Below, piece after piece: positions 35,594 through 44,471 of a stretch of 64,000 bases of DNA. The DNA is from Pedobacter lusitanus. Its GTDB lineage: Bacteria > Bacteroidota > Bacteroidia > Sphingobacteriales > Sphingobacteriaceae. The DNA lies in NCBI RefSeq assembly GCF_040026395.1, contig NZ_CP157278.1:620001-684000 (forward strand), written 5' to 3'. Position numbers and translations under genes: made by a program. The notes beneath the pieces are model-generated. The model ran no database searches and had not been told where the DNA came from. It worked only from the letters and a program-made list of their open reading frames with translations. Each line of letters opens with the position of its first letter. Within the stretch, counting starts at the first letter, position 1.

Positions 35594-37573
35594 ATGCAGT
35601 TAAAAAAATGTATCATTCTATGTATCCTGCTGGGTTCTGCCCTACTGATAAAAGCGCAGGAAAGAACCATTACCAGACAAGATTTTGAAGACATTAATCT
35701 TACATATCCCGGACTGGAAAAAACCAATGCACTATTTCTGGCTGGCAAATATGATGACGCAGCCAGACAATTGCTATCTTATTATCGTGGACGCAAAACC
35801 ATAACACATCCTGAGTTTAATTTATCTGACGAAGCGGATTTTATAGGCAAATCTATTGGTACGGCTAATCTGGAAAAGGCAAATAATGCTCTGGAGCATA
35901 AATTTCAGCCTCATAAGGGTTATGGATTTTTTGATTATGGGAAAGATATCAACTGGCAACTATGGCCTGTAAAAGACAATGAAGTACGATGGCAATTACA
36001 CCGTGTATACTGGTGGCAATCCATGGGACTGGCTTATCGTAGTAACGGTGATGAAAAGTATGCCAAAGAATGGATATATCAGTTTCGCGACTGGGTCACA
36101 AAAAACCCGTTAGGGCTGTCAAATGATAATGACAGGTATGCCTGGCGCCCACTGGAAGTATCAGAACGGGTACAAAGTCTGCCTGGTACTTTTAAACTAT
36201 TTGTGAATTCACCTAATTTCAGTCCTGTCTTTCTACTTGACTTTTTACAAAGCTATCATCAGCAGGCAAACTACATCCCTTTGCATTATTCAGAATTAGG
36301 TAATCATCTTTTATTTGAAGCTCAACGGGTATTGTTTGCAGGTTCATTCTTTCCTGAATTTAATGATGCAGCTTCATGGAGAAAAAGTGGTATTACTGTT
36401 TTAAATAATGAGATTAAAAAGCAGGTATATGCTGATGGAATGCAGTTTGAATTATCACCAACCTATCATGTTGCTGCGATAGACATTTTCTTAAAGGCTT
36501 ATAATGCAGCAAAGATGGCCGGAGTGGAAAACGAGTTCCCTCAAAGCTTTAGTAAAACTATCGAAAATATGATCATGGCTACGATAAATATATCTTTCCC
36601 GGATTATAATAACCCCATGTTTGGCGATTCATGGTTAATCGATAAAAAAGCAAGAATTAAGCAATTTGAAAACTGGTCCAAAGCTTTCCCTGACAATCGA
36701 ATCATTAAATATTTTGCTTCTGAAGGGAAAGAAGGAGAACTTCCGTCCTATTTATCACATGGTTTGACAACTGCAGGTTTTTATACTTTCAGAAATGGCT
36801 GGAATAATCAATCCACAGTAATGATACTTAAGGCAAGTCCTCCCGGAGAATTTCATGCCCAGCCTGATAATGGTACTTTTGAGCTTTGGGTAAAAGGACG
36901 TGATTTCACACCGGACGGTGGTGTTTACGTCTATAGCGGCGATACTGAAATCAATAAACTAAGAGAAGAGTACCGTCAGACTAAAGTACATCAGACTTTA
37001 ACCCTCAACAATAAAAATATGGTGATCACAAAAGCACTGTTAAATAAATGGGAAACCGGAAAAAACCTTGACCGGTTAACTTATACCAATCCCAGCTATC
37101 CGAACCTGAATCATCAGCGCACTATACTTTTTATCAACCAAAAATATTTTTTGATTATTGATAAAGCATTTGGCAAAGCAACAGGAAACCTCGGTATACA
37201 TTTCCAGCTTAAAGAGGATAGTAAACCGGTTTTTGATCAGATTAAAAACATAATATATACGACTTATACCGATGGAAATAACCTTTTAATACAGTCCTTA
37301 AACAAGGATAAGATTAACCTTAATGAAGAAAAAGGCAAAGTATCTTATGCATACAGAAAAGAAGAACCAAGACCTGCATTTGTATTTGAAAAATCGAAAA
37401 AAGACGGCGATACACAAAAGTTTATAACTGTGATGTTTCCATACGAGGGTAAGCGTATACCGGAGATCAGCATTGCTGAGAATCCTGGTAATGATTTTGA
37501 CAAGGGCAATATTGATATTGATATTACTATTAATGGGAAAAAGCAGGAAATAAAAACAATTCTTAATCCATAA
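35594..37573 (+). CDS. hepC: Heparinase III (heparan-sulfate lyase), PL12
   Basis: The 659-residue exported lyase follows heparinase III of Pedobacter heparinus closely along its length as I recall it, with the same total length and segments such as 'HKGYGFFDYGKDINWQ', 'PVKDNEVRWQLHR', 'WRPLEVSERVQSLPGTF' and 'FELSPTYHVAAIDIFLKAY'. The catalytic Asn ('ELGNHLLFEA'), Tyr ('LSPTYHV') and His ('GEFHAQPDNGTFEL') are present. The enzyme cleaves the glucuronic-acid-rich, low-sulfate parts of heparan sulfate by beta-elimination. It lies between its paralogue and a putative heparin-lyase-I-like lipoprotein. Confidence 0.93.
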   Translation: MQLKKCIILCILLGSALLIKAQERTITRQDFEDINLTYPGLEKTNALFLAGKYDDAARQLLSYYRGRKTITHPEFNLSDEADFIGKSIGTANLEKANNALEHKFQPHKGYGFFDYGKDINWQLWPVKDNEVRWQLHRVYWWQSMGLAYRSNGDEKYAKEWIYQFRDWVTKNPLGLSNDNDRYAWRPLEVSERVQSLPGTFKLFVNSPNFSPVFLLDFLQSYHQQANYIPLHYSELGNHLLFEAQRVLFAGSFFPEFNDAASWRKSGITVLNNEIKKQVYADGMQFELSPTYHVAAIDIFLKAYNAAKMAGVENEFPQSFSKTIENMIMATINISFPDYNNPMFGDSWLIDKKARIKQFENWSKAFPDNRIIKYFASEGKEGELPSYLSHGLTTAGFYTFRNGWNNQSTVMILKASPPGEFHAQPDNGTFELWVKGRDFTPDGGVYVYSGDTEINKLREEYRQTKVHQTLTLNNKNMVITKALLNKWETGKNLDRLTYTNPSYPNLNHQRTILFINQKYFLIIDKAFGKATGNLGIHFQLKEDSKPVFDQIKNIIYTTYTDGNNLLIQSLNKDKINLNEEKGKVSYAYRKEEPRPAFVFEKSKKDGDTQKFITVMFPYEGKRIPEISIAENPGNDFDKGNIDIDITINGKKQEIKTILNP

Positions 37574-37606
37574 AATTAATCAATCATTATTCCTAAAAAA
37601 AGACCT

Positions 37607-38485
37607 ATGAAAAATCCAATCAGAAACCAGGGACAGTATATCGCCCTTGCGGTAGTACTCTTAATAAGCTGCAGTAAAAAGGATCTCATTACCGAACAAA
37701 ATGGATTGCAGAGCAACACACTGAAAACTACTTTACCAGTCGGACTGTCTCCCTCTACTCATAATGGAGATACACTGCTGTATATAAATTATGAATCCGG
37801 CTCGCTCAATTCGGGTATTTCGGGTCTGAATACCACAAATGCGAGTGCACCAGACGCTTCCTATCTGGTTCCTGTAGCACATTCAGGAAATTATGCAATC
37901 GCTCATAAAGTAACTATTGGTGACAATGGGTATTTCTCTGATAATAACTGGCGCAGTGAAAGTGCGACGGCTCAGCTGACTGCAGGAAAATACTTAAGAG
38001 GAGACGAACGTCGTTATGAATTCAGTTTATTATTAAAAGACTGGAAAACATATGTACCGGGTATGTCTCAAGCCGGAGATATCATTTTCCAGGGTAAACT
38101 GGGCGGTGGCGGCAATCCGGCATGGTACTTCATGACCAAGCGAAATGCTATTGTTTTCAGAATGCCTAACAATGATCGTCAGGAAACTATTATTCCAGAT
38201 TTCACCAGCTACATTAACCAATGGCTCGACTTCAGAGTAGATGTAAAGTGGGTTGATGGGCCAACAGGTTACTATAAGGTTTATAAAAAGTTACCGGGAG
38301 AAGCAGATTATACTTTGATATGGCACATTGAAAATTTCCATACCTTTTTGCCTGATAATCCAAATGCGGTTTCTGGTTATAATAAGTGGGGACTTTATCG
38401 TCCTGGCCAGTCTCTGGCTAATGGAGACGTAGCAACACGTATTATTTATCATGATGATATCAGGATTATTCAGCTTCCCTTATAA
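37607..38485 (+). CDS. Putative surface lipoprotein with a heparin-lyase-I-like (PL13/PF14099-type) jelly-roll fold
   Basis: The 292-residue protein has a lipoprotein signal ('ALAVVLLISCSKKD', lipobox Cys22). The mature part follows the pattern of the polysaccharide-lyase jelly-roll family: 'NNWRSESATAQL' and 'RRYEFSLLLKDWKTYVP' (the Arg-Ser-Glu and 'Y..S..L' strands), 'DIIFQGKLGG', 'WLDFRVDVKW', 'GYYKVYKKLPG' and 'NKWGLYRPGQS'. The family includes heparin lyase I and glucuronan lyases. Distance from heparin lyase I is considerable, so cleavage is not certain and it might be a glycan-binding protein. It ends the plus arm of the locus, 33 bp after hepC. A surface location would place it with SusCD. 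Confidence 0.72.
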   Translation: MKNPIRNQGQYIALAVVLLISCSKKDLITEQNGLQSNTLKTTLPVGLSPSTHNGDTLLYINYESGSLNSGISGLNTTNASAPDASYLVPVAHSGNYAIAHKVTIGDNGYFSDNNWRSESATAQLTAGKYLRGDERRYEFSLLLKDWKTYVPGMSQAGDIIFQGKLGGGGNPAWYFMTKRNAIVFRMPNNDRQETIIPDFTSYINQWLDFRVDVKWVDGPTGYYKVYKKLPGEADYTLIWHIENFHTFLPDNPNAVSGYNKWGLYRPGQSLANGDVATRIIYHDDIRIIQLPL

Positions 38486-38509
38486 TAAAATGGGTGTATA
38501 CTTTACCGT

Positions 38510-39472
38510 TTAATTTTTTCGCTGCTTTTTTCCTTTAGCTTTTGTTCCAGATATAACAGGAGGTGCTGGCGGCCAGACTGCAGTAGGTGTAACAACATGA
38601 TCTACCGGAGTCACGTCAGCATCACTTTCAGGTTTAAAATAAGCATCATCTTCTTTGATAATCAACACACTATCAAACATACCCTTTGATTTAACCAAAT
38701 GATAAGTTACCTGATTACCTAAGGAGTCTCGTCTCACAAGAGTATCTGGCAAACCCGTCCCGGTTTTGAAATAATCTTTATAATTATCTATATTAAAATT
38801 TGCCGGTAATTCTTCTCTCCGGCCAAAAGAGACCCCTTTTCTACCATCAGCTTCAATCATTAGTGTACTATCTTTTAATGAAGCTTCGATGGTAAATGCA
38901 GGAATCTCTGCCTCTCCATTATAAAACAGCATAAATTCATTCCATTCGGAAGCTGGAGTAATTTCATAAACTTTAACCTTGTCGTTTAACTCTGAACTCA
39001 TATTGGCAGATTTTGATAAGAAAAACGTAGTTACAGGTTTGGAGATCACATTCAACTGGTCTGTATGACTAAACGTAGTCTGATCTTGCAGATGAAGAAG
39101 TTTGAAACTACCAGGATCAAAAGTATCTGTAAAACTGAAAACCACACTGGTATTTTGTGCGTATTCTTTAAAGATGAAAAGCTTGCCCTTCTTTAGCGTA
39201 TTACTGTGCCGGCCATAAACTATAAAAGGCTCCATTGCGACCTTTTTCTCCAACAACCGGATCTTATCGCCATTAACTGTCCATTGTCCGGAAATCAGCT
39301 TATCTACTGCACCATAACTCAGCGAAAATATAAAATGACCATCTGGTAACAGGAGGAGTTCCTGAGCCAATTCGGGTTTAGAGCCATTGTATCTTCCAAT
39401 AAAATTACTTTTTTGGGCGTATGTATTAATCGTCAGTATTAACAGAAAACACACTAAACTTTCCTTTTTCAT
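38510..39472 (-). CDS. Exported protein of unknown function (320 aa)
   Basis: A signal peptide ('KESLVCFLLILTINTYAQ') precedes a beta-rich protein with no family I recognise. Residues 25-60 ('IGRYNGSKPELAQELLLLPD', then 'GHFIFSLSYGAVDKLISGQW') look like the lipocalin-like or copper-resistance-like 'G.Y......L.L..dG.f......g....GtW' pattern found in many small Bacteroidota envelope proteins. The C-terminus is Pro-rich ('WPPAPPVISG') and then strongly basic. It converges on the end of the lyase operon (24-bp gap) and has no evident tie to it. Confidence 0.75.
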   Translation of the reverse strand: MKKESLVCFLLILTINTYAQKSNFIGRYNGSKPELAQELLLLPDGHFIFSLSYGAVDKLISGQWTVNGDKIRLLEKKVAMEPFIVYGRHSNTLKKGKLFIFKEYAQNTSVVFSFTDTFDPGSFKLLHLQDQTTFSHTDQLNVISKPVTTFFLSKSANMSSELNDKVKVYEITPASEWNEFMLFYNGEAEIPAFTIEASLKDSTLMIEADGRKGVSFGRREELPANFNIDNYKDYFKTGTGLPDTLVRRDSLGNQVTYHLVKSKGMFDSVLIIKEDDAYFKPESDADVTPVDHVVTPTAVWPPAPPVISGTKAKGKKQRKN

Positions 39473-39549
39473 CTATTGGTACTTGAGTTATTTGATCAAA
39501 TATAATACGTTTTAGCAAATTTATATTTACCGGCATTGTTCCAAAGATA

Positions 39550-40053
39550 TTAAGCCTGTGCAGAAACCAGGAGATCAAATTGTTTTAAATGATGCTTGAA
39601 ATGTTTGGAGTGCCATATAATCCATTCATCATAGTTCATAGGTCCAAATCCGCCATGTATAGCCATTGAACCCGGCTTTCTAAAATACTGGTCAAAATCA
39701 GCCAGTTCAATTATCAATTGATGAATAGCCGTACTTAAATCAGGATAAATCAGCTTATCGGAAATCTCTCCAAACATTACGTTCCGTGGTATTTCCAGGT
39801 CAGTATAAATATTAGCCTGTTTTGCCAGCAGAGCCTGTTCCTCGGGAACTTCACAATAAGGTATTTTCTTGCCATTGGTATACTGCACCTGGTCTATCAG
39901 ATGTTCAACCATTTGCTGTGGCCTCATTTTCCCCCAGACAGGTACTGAATTAGCATTCAATTGGAAGAATAGTGAAGCTAAATGCTTACGATTGGAAGTC
40001 TCGACCAATTGTTGAGAATTAAACTGTGTAACAGCGCTATTTACAATTTCCAT
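39550..40053 (-). CDS. DinB-like four-helix protein (DUF1569-type)
   Basis: This is a 167-residue cytoplasmic protein. The segment 'VWGKMRPQQMVEHLIDQVQY' places a His where DinB/YfiT-type metal-binding folds have their first ligand, and the C-terminal 'WIIWHSKHFKHHLKQFD' gives the closely spaced His residues of the third helix region. Members of the fold bind a divalent metal and some transfer thiols; the DUF1569 group is uncharacterised. It stands alone with AT-rich flanks. Confidence 0.7.
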   Translation of the reverse strand: MEIVNSAVTQFNSQQLVETSNRKHLASLFFQLNANSVPVWGKMRPQQMVEHLIDQVQYTNGKKIPYCEVPEEQALLAKQANIYTDLEIPRNVMFGEISDKLIYPDLSTAIHQLIIELADFDQYFRKPGSMAIHGGFGPMNYDEWIIWHSKHFKHHLKQFDLLVSAQA

Positions 40054-40218
40054 CTTTGTTATGTTTTGTTTTTCAATTTCTTATTAAAGTTGTGAGAAAA
40101 ACAGCTATAAAGCAATCACAATCAAGCCATTTTTGCGGGGCATTTAGGTCATAATTAAACAATGGGTTTTTATAATCCAGAAGGCATATGATTTTTGATC
40201 ATTTGTCCGATCATCAAC

Positions 40219-40632
40219 TTATCCAAAAACGGCTTTCCCTTCTGACAAGATTCTGGATAATATACCACATAATAACAATATCACTATTGAGATTGCTCCA
40301 ATGATCAATATGTTTTCAAAAAGTACAAATCTCTGGAATGTTCCGGATGATTGAAAGTCAGCCTCGTTATACTTTTCCTGATTTAGCAGTTGTAAAACTG
40401 TTTTTGTTTTGAGATAGAAATATGTGCCTGCTGCAAAAAACACACTGCCAACGATAAAATGAATTAAGAAATATTCAGGACCAAGAACAGAGCTTCCAAT
40501 AATTAAAAAGCATAACACTATCCATAAGATTGAATTTACATAAGAGAGCCATTTATAGTATTTCATATACGTCAAACGCTTTTTATCCTTAAATGTATCT
40601 TTCCGGTATAAAAATTCTTTTAGGATAGACAA
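40219..40632 (-). CDS. Small integral membrane protein of unknown function (137 aa)
   Basis: At 137 residues it has a basic N-terminus ('RKDTFKDKKRLTYMKYYK') followed by about three hydrophobic segments: 'LSYVNSILWIVLCFLIIGSS', 'FLIHFIVGSVFFAAGTYFYL' and 'ILIIGAISIVILLLCGIL'. No family was recognised and no catalytic motif is visible. It lies between two other single genes on the same strand without close spacing. Confidence 0.65.
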   Translation of the reverse strand: MSILKEFLYRKDTFKDKKRLTYMKYYKWLSYVNSILWIVLCFLIIGSSVLGPEYFLIHFIVGSVFFAAGTYFYLKTKTVLQLLNQEKYNEADFQSSGTFQRFVLFENILIIGAISIVILLLCGILSRILSEGKAVFG

Positions 40633-40714
40633 TTATCCTGATGGCATTGATCAGGATAATTGTCTCCCACTTCATCTTGATACCATCATGCTGAAGCTGG
40701 AATATTTAAACTTA

Positions 40715-41308
40715 TCAGATCCTGGCTAAGAGACGATTGATCCTGAACATATGATTATAGGTATCATAGCTTACAAGATCCTGATCTGTCTTAAAATTAG
40801 CGTCTATAATATCAAAAGCGGCCTGTTCTTTGAACGTTCTTTTAAGATTATCTATAGTGAGCGGATAAACTTCACCGTCCACTCCTTCACTATAATAATA
40901 GCTCAAAAGAGGTTTGAAACCAGTTTGTTTATCACCGGGCCGTTGAAATTCGTAAATCACCAGGCTTCTATTTTCGAGTATCCTGTATTTAGCGTCATGC
41001 TTTTTATAAAATCTGTAATCACTACCTTTTTTATCTCTGTATCCATAAATACTATCCTTTGAGAATTTGTAGTTTTTGCCATTATGATTCAGTGTCAGTG
41101 TTTTTCCTCCGAAAAAATCATTTAACTGGAATTTATTTTTAGTCGTCTGATCACCGGCCAAATGCAATTGATTGTGTTTATAATCAGCTGCTGTAAGATA
41201 AATACCACTTTCAGGATCGTTGGTAATTGTATTCAAGGTGGTTGCCTGTGCATAAGTTTTTGATAAAAATAAAGCGAACAGGACTATAAAAAACTTTAAA
41301 GTTCTCAT
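40715..41308 (-). CDS. Exported protein of unknown function (197 aa)
   Basis: A signal peptide ('FFIVLFALFLSKTYAQ') is followed by a beta-rich domain. The start, 'TNDPESGIYLTAADYKHNQLH', resembles envelope proteins of Bacteroidota that begin 'T.SGvYlt..Df....L' and are otherwise uncharacterised. Charged residues and Tyr dominate the middle ('KDSIYGYRDKKGSDYRFYKK'). No enzyme motif is seen. It is a single gene. Confidence 0.75.
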   Translation of the reverse strand: MRTLKFFIVLFALFLSKTYAQATTLNTITNDPESGIYLTAADYKHNQLHLAGDQTTKNKFQLNDFFGGKTLTLNHNGKNYKFSKDSIYGYRDKKGSDYRFYKKHDAKYRILENRSLVIYEFQRPGDKQTGFKPLLSYYYSEGVDGEVYPLTIDNLKRTFKEQAAFDIIDANFKTDQDLVSYDTYNHMFRINRLLARI

Positions 41309-41397
41309 TTTTTTAATGTTTAATATCAGTAGAAAAATACTAGCTAAAATGTAGATAACAATAGTAGAAACACAATTAAATAATTGTGAGCCGAGGA

Positions 41398-41787
41398 TCA
41401 GATACGATAGGTGCAGTTAAGAATATAAACAGGAATATTCCCGGTTATTGGTGGTGCATTGCCTGGATGAACAGCAGTTAAATACTCTGCAGTCACAGGA
41501 ATCAGCCCCTGATAGAGCGTAATGAAATTCAGTAAAAACTGGCTTTTAAGACATTTCGCCGGACTGGCAGATTGAGCTGAAAGAATATGACTTCCCTTTA
41601 TATTTCTGAATTGATTTTCACAGCACCTGCCCTTTTCACTACTTTCACTGTGCTGTTCGTTTATACTTTGTTCCAGATCAAGCGATACTGAACTCAGCTG
41701 TCCACAGCAGTAAAATTGTTTTACACTCAAACCAAAACTGGCAGTTGTATAAAGGAGTATGAGCAATATGGACAGTGCTTTTTTCAT
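41398..41787 (-). CDS. HYC_CC_PP-family small envelope protein
   Basis: I start this at the second Met (41787), which gives 129 residues. A signal peptide ('ALSILLILLYTTASFGLSV') precedes the three landmarks that name the family: an aromatic-Cys near the N-terminus ('KQFYCCGQLSSVSL', Phe in place of His), a CC pair ('KGRCCEN') and a PP pair near the C-terminus ('NAPPITG'). Members are found beside heavy-metal or TonB-linked genes in Bacteroidota, and their role is unproved; the Cys pairs suggest metal binding or disulfides. Here it has no metal-transport neighbour. Confidence 0.75.
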   Translation of the reverse strand: MKKALSILLILLYTTASFGLSVKQFYCCGQLSSVSLDLEQSINEQHSESSEKGRCCENQFRNIKGSHILSAQSASPAKCLKSQFLLNFITLYQGLIPVTAEYLTAVHPGNAPPITGNIPVYILNCTYRI

Positions 41788-42043
41788 GTGCACAGCAAAA
41801 ATATTGAAATTTCATCAAATACAGATGATATAGTCCCGGTTAAAATTCACTTAATTACCTCTGGGTGACCATATAACTAATTGATCTACACTCAGGATCC
41901 TTAATTATTAAAGCCGCATTAAGGTTATCAATTGAATACTCCCTCTCAATTTACCTTCCTTTTCAATGCTCATTTTGGGACTACTGTCCACGAGGTTATA
42001 GGTATATTTATAATTAAGATCCTAACCTTAAAATCATCTAATT

Positions 42044-42562
42044 ATGAAAGCTTCTCTTATCCGATTGCCATTTATAGTAGCTATGATGACAATTATTATT
42101 TTTCTTATCTATTCCTGTAATCAAACTAAAAGTTATGATGAACGAAACACTACGCCTTCTGCGATTAAAGTTTCAAAAGGAATCAATTTCGTATCTCCTA
42201 ATGGTGATATTGTTGCTAATGATCGGGTAACCTTCGAAAAAAAGGTGCTGGCAATATTTGATAACAAACTACCCGCTGGATTTGAAATCACAAATATCAT
42301 TTACACGAGGGTAAAAAAAGGCTATGTAGCAACTATACAGTATAAAACTAATAGTAGCAGTAAAAATAGTTTTATTATGACTAATTATGATAAAATTAAG
42401 TACCCTCAAAATTCCCTGAATAAGAAAAGCTCTACAGCTGATTCTTTTGAAACCTCTTTCAGTTGTAGCGGCCCATGTGGTTGTTCACCTCAGGTAGTGA
42501 GTGTTGGGGATACACTTTCCGCAACCTGTAGTTGCTCTCCATGTACACTTACTATAAACTAG
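42044..42562 (+). CDS. Lipoprotein with a Cys-rich C-terminal tail
   Basis: The 172-residue protein has a lipoprotein signal ('AMMTIIIFLIYSCNQTK', Cys25). The body is unassigned. The last 35 residues hold six Cys (141, 145, 147, 162, 164, 167) in the near-symmetrical pattern CxxxCxC-x14-CxCxxC, which suggests metal binding or three disulfides. The gene is a single unit, and a strong terminator follows. It precedes the accessory island with its other Cys-rich proteins. I recognise no family. Confidence 0.75.
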   Translation: MKASLIRLPFIVAMMTIIIFLIYSCNQTKSYDERNTTPSAIKVSKGINFVSPNGDIVANDRVTFEKKVLAIFDNKLPAGFEITNIIYTRVKKGYVATIQYKTNSSSKNSFIMTNYDKIKYPQNSLNKKSSTADSFETSFSCSGPCGCSPQVVSVGDTLSATCSCSPCTLTIN

Positions 42563-42619
42563 ACTTTTTTAAGATTTCGACCTGCAGAGCCCGATAACAA
42601 TAATTAAAGAGATCTGAAT

Positions 42620-42664
42620 AATCAGTTTTTGGAGGTGGTTTCCTCTGAAAACTGATTTTTTCTT
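42620..42664 (+). terminator. Strong rho-independent terminator
   Basis: A 16-bp stem (42620-42635 with 42642-42657, two G-U pairs, 6-nt loop) is followed by TTTTTCTTT. It ends the Cys-rich lipoprotein transcript and isolates it from the promoter at 42818. Confidence 0.92.
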
Positions 42665-42817
42665 TAGCATCGAAAACTCTTTATCTAAAAACAGCTTCTC
42701 TCGCTGTTAACATGAATCATAACTTTCAATGGCAAGGTCACTGCTAAGATTACTCCGATTCAAAAATATATTTCCTCTGTAATGTTATCTGGGACATATT
42801 TCTTCGATTCAGGAGGT

Positions 42818-42862
42818 CTACGGTTTCCCGTAAAAAAAACATTCACATCCTGTATACTTTTG
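42818..42862 (+). promoter_or_regulatory. Dyad-N21-TAnnTTTG promoter of the DUF4236 operon (P1)
   Basis: The dyad CTACGGTTTCCCGTAA (42818-42833) is followed after exactly 21 bp by TACTTTTG (42855-42862), a Bacteroidota -7 box. Three other promoters in the island have the same layout and nearly the same dyad. The dyad covers the -33 region, as expected of an activator site. Transcription would start near 42869, giving a 123-nt leader that begins with a short ATACCT/AGGTAT hairpin (42872-42886). Confidence 0.8.
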
Positions 42863-42991
42863 ATAAGTGAAATACCTGAAAGGTATAATAACACCAATTT
42901 AACTATATAAACCAATAGATATAATATTCGGGTAAATGATAATGTCAATCTCTATTTCAACATCATATATAAACAAATAATCCTAAACAAA

Positions 42992-44137
42992 ATGGCTTGG
43001 AGTTTCCGTAAAAGAATAAAAATCATTCCCGGAGTTCATTTGAACTTAAGTAAAAGTGGTATATCAACCTCCATTGGAGTTAAGGGGGCAAGTATGACCT
43101 TTGGTAAATCTGGAGTATATCTGAATACCGGCATACCCGTATTAGATATTTACAACAGACAAAAACTTTTTGAACAGGATATTCCTCCTGTACCTCATTT
43201 ATACAACGAATATAACCCGGTTGAACTCACTGATAATATCTTTAGTGCAGATATTCATGAAATAACCAGCCAGAATATGCAAGGTGTAAAAGAAGCAATT
43301 ATGCTCGCACATCATCAGAAAAATGAACTGGGAAATGATTTATTGAAGATTAAGGCAACACTAGGGACTACACGACTGAAACGTATTCTGAGTTACATTT
43401 TTATTTACGGACTAATAAAAAAGACTATTCCTGAAAACTTAAAAATGGATATCGAAGCACAACAAGAGGCTATCAGACAAACAAAAGAAGCAATTGACAA
43501 CTGCTATGTAAACTTAGATGTTGATTTTGACCCTGAAATTAAGGAAAAATATAATCAGCTGGTAAATGCCTTCAGAAAATTAACTGCCTGCCATAAAATA
43601 TGGGATGTAACAAGTGCCCATTTTCAAGATAGAGTTGCAGCACGTTCATCAGCAAGTACAATCGTTAACAAAAGAAATGTTAGGTTCGCCCTCAGTTCAA
43701 TCAGTCACCTGAAATCCAATTTTGAGACACTTTACTTTCAAAATGCTAATGGAGCGGATCTATACTTCTACCCTGGCTTTATCATCATGTATTCAAATAA
43801 GTCAGATTTTGCAATTATAGGAATTGATGAAATTAATCTTGAACGGGGTTCTGTACGATTTACAGAAACAGGGTCTGTTCCTCCCGACTCAAAGATAATT
43901 GATCATACATGGGCCAAAGTCAACAAAAATGGTACTCCGGACAAAAGGTTTAAAGATAATTATCAAATCCCGATAGTCAAATATGGTGAGATCAGATTAT
44001 CAACCAATACGGGATTAAATGAAGAATATGAATTTAGCAATTATGAATTCACGGAAGAGTTTGGTAAGGTCTTTAATGAGTATCAAACAACAATTAAACG
44101 GTTAAATGTTTTTAATCTAAGCAACACAGGTAGTTAA
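42992..44137 (+). CDS. DUF4236-domain protein, first gene of a five-gene operon
   Basis: The 381-residue protein opens 'MAWSFRKRIKIIPGVHLNLS' and continues 'SGISTSIGVKGASMTFG', the DUF4236 signature (about residues 1-55). The rest is longer than usual for DUF4236 proteins: a helical middle (80-200) with a lone hydrophobic 'ILSYIFIYGLI' and a C-terminal half that starts 'SNFETLYFQNANGADLYFYP' and resembles a beta-rich domain. There is no signal peptide. The function is unknown. It is 1 bp from the HNH gene, and all five genes are spaced 1-15 bp apart, so they act together. The upstream dyad promoter ties the operon to the endonuclease and Cys-rich genes further on. Confidence 0.85.
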   Translation: MAWSFRKRIKIIPGVHLNLSKSGISTSIGVKGASMTFGKSGVYLNTGIPVLDIYNRQKLFEQDIPPVPHLYNEYNPVELTDNIFSADIHEITSQNMQGVKEAIMLAHHQKNELGNDLLKIKATLGTTRLKRILSYIFIYGLIKKTIPENLKMDIEAQQEAIRQTKEAIDNCYVNLDVDFDPEIKEKYNQLVNAFRKLTACHKIWDVTSAHFQDRVAARSSASTIVNKRNVRFALSSISHLKSNFETLYFQNANGADLYFYPGFIIMYSNKSDFAIIGIDEINLERGSVRFTETGSVPPDSKIIDHTWAKVNKNGTPDKRFKDNYQIPIVKYGEIRLSTNTGLNEEYEFSNYEFTEEFGKVFNEYQTTIKRLNVFNLSNTGS

Positions 44138-44138
44138 C

Positions 44139-44468
44139 ATGAAATTATATCGGAGATATACCCTTATGGGACAATCACATCAAGATCAGGAGTTTGCCCC
44201 AAACAAACATGGATCTTATGGCGCTTTATTATTTGATAAAAGATGGAAAGATAAGAGGTCCATAATTTTAACAAGAGATCTTAATCAATGCGTAATCTGT
44301 GGGCTGACAGACAACCTTCAGGTGCACCATCGGCAATATCATTATTTAACTGCCTTAAAGAAATTTAAAGCGCCCTGGCAATATTCAGATAAAACATTGA
44401 TCACCCTGTGCAATTCCTGCCATCAAAGGGGCCATTCTAAATTCAAAGTACCCATCATTAAAATATAA
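44139..44468 (+). CDS. Small HNH-type nuclease-like protein (109 aa)
   Basis: The zinc-ribbon HNH fold is clear: C51-x2-C54 ('CVIC'), then 'LQVHHRQYHYL' with H63/H64 as the catalytic-metal His pair, then C91-x2-C94-H95 ('CNSCHQRGH'). This is the 'CxxC ... HH ... CxxCH' layout of stand-alone HNH nucleases. The expected third HNH-region residue is H95 or H99. It would cut DNA or act as a zinc-binding DNA-interaction module. Being embedded between a DUF4236 gene and coiled-coil/membrane genes with near-zero gaps is unusual for HNH genes, which more often sit in phages or restriction loci. Confidence 0.82.
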   Translation: MKLYRRYTLMGQSHQDQEFAPNKHGSYGALLFDKRWKDKRSIILTRDLNQCVICGLTDNLQVHHRQYHYLTALKKFKAPWQYSDKTLITLCNSCHQRGHSKFKVPIIKI

Positions 44469-44471
44469 AAT

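Noticed and set aside
42760..42948. 62-codon minus-strand frame with a hydrophobic N-terminus
   Set aside because: It starts at TTG, has no recognisable family, and lies across the plus-strand P1 promoter and leader of the DUF4236 operon.
42936..42980. Possible 14-aa leader peptide ahead of the DUF4236 gene
   Set aside because: It is very short, low in complexity and Ile/Ser-rich, with no ribosome-binding or attenuation signs.
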